Below, one piece after another: positions 63,909-64,000 of a DNA stretch of 64,000 bases (within the stretch, counting starts at the first letter, position 1; each line of letters begins with the position of its first letter). The notes beneath the pieces are model-generated. The model saw nothing but the letters and a program-made list of their open reading frames with translations. It was not told the origin of the DNA and did not search any database. The translations under genes and the position numbers were made by a program. Source of the stretch: Marinobacter persicus (GTDB taxonomy: Bacteria > Pseudomonadota > Gammaproteobacteria > Pseudomonadales > Oleiphilaceae). The DNA is taken from contig NZ_PTIV01000010.1 of assembly GCF_002934325.1 (NCBI RefSeq), positions 43,310 through 107,309 of the forward strand, in the 5' to 3' direction.

Positions 63909-64000
63909 ACTAATCCGAAATAAAGTAAGCGAACATTACCCGGAGATATAAGCCAGGTCCGGATGACCGAAAAACGATTTCAATAGCTTTGGCAATTTCT
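63909..64000. other. Foreign or rearranged sequence at the right edge
   Basis: Ninety-two bases that do not continue fleR. By hand count about 40% GC, well below the neighbouring genes. TAATCCGAAAT and TAAGCGAACAT (63911 onward) resemble two imperfect copies of one site. On the minus strand one frame stays open from the edge to a TAG at 63910-63912, which would be the C-terminus of an unknown protein. I cannot name an element: too little is visible. Confidence 0.5.

Overview
The window looks like chromosomal DNA of a motile, monoflagellate-type marine gammaproteobacterium, most likely Marinobacter or a close relative. Evidence: moderately high GC, strong gene-order agreement with Pseudomonas (fliK ... 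fliLMNOPQR-flhB, flhA-flhF-fleN-fliA-cheYZAB-motCD-parC-parP-cheW-DUF2802, then ccm; csiV-MTI phosphorylase-psrA), plus a 180-kDa-type NAD-glutamate dehydrogenase and a moxR/bat operon. The genus is an inference from gene content; no rRNA or tRNA gene lies in the window. No gene-free stretch exceeds 300 bases; the longest are 62765-63020, 45105-45323, 33564-33746, 52870-53052 and 11717-11880.

Left part (1-11.7 kb): csiV (plus strand) converges on a minus-strand operon psrA - L,D-transpeptidase - mscS - methylthioinosine phosphorylase, with a near-perfect PsrA operator in front of psrA. Then a hypothetical membrane protein, ribE (plus), rsmC and the very large gdhB (minus). 11.9-18.4 kb: a plus-strand stress/cell-envelope operon moxR - DUF58 - DUF4381 - batA - batB/C - batD, with a 27-glutamine run in BatB/C encoded by 13 copies of CAGCAA. 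18.4-25.7 kb: the complete cytochrome c maturation operon ccmABCDEFGHI on the minus strand.

25.8-30.8 kb: an accessory segment between ccm and the chemotaxis genes: a second FliK-like protein with a free-standing FlhB C-terminal domain protein (plus), facing a minus-strand pair made of a rare three-part protein (methyltransferase-like domain, MshEN-like domain, type II secretion/type IV pilus ATPase) translationally coupled to an orphan MoxR-type AAA ATPase. This pair is the best candidate for an undescribed system.

30.9-63.9 kb: flagellar and chemotaxis genes, almost all on the minus strand: DUF2802, cheW, parP, parC, motD, motC, cheB, cheA, cheZ, cheY, fliA, fleN, flhF, flhA; then upp-uraA on the opposite strand, inserted between flhA and flhB; then flhB, fliRQPONML, fliK, the HptB-HsbR-HsbA phospho-switch, fliJIHGFE and the 3' part of fleR. 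Sigma-54 promoters with exact GG-N10-GC spacing stand before fliE, fliL, fliK and probably flhA, and a FleQ-box-like palindrome lies upstream of fliE. FleR is cut at about 63908: its frame ends in unrelated, AT-richer sequence running to the window edge, which suggests a mobile-element insertion, a rearrangement or an assembly junction.
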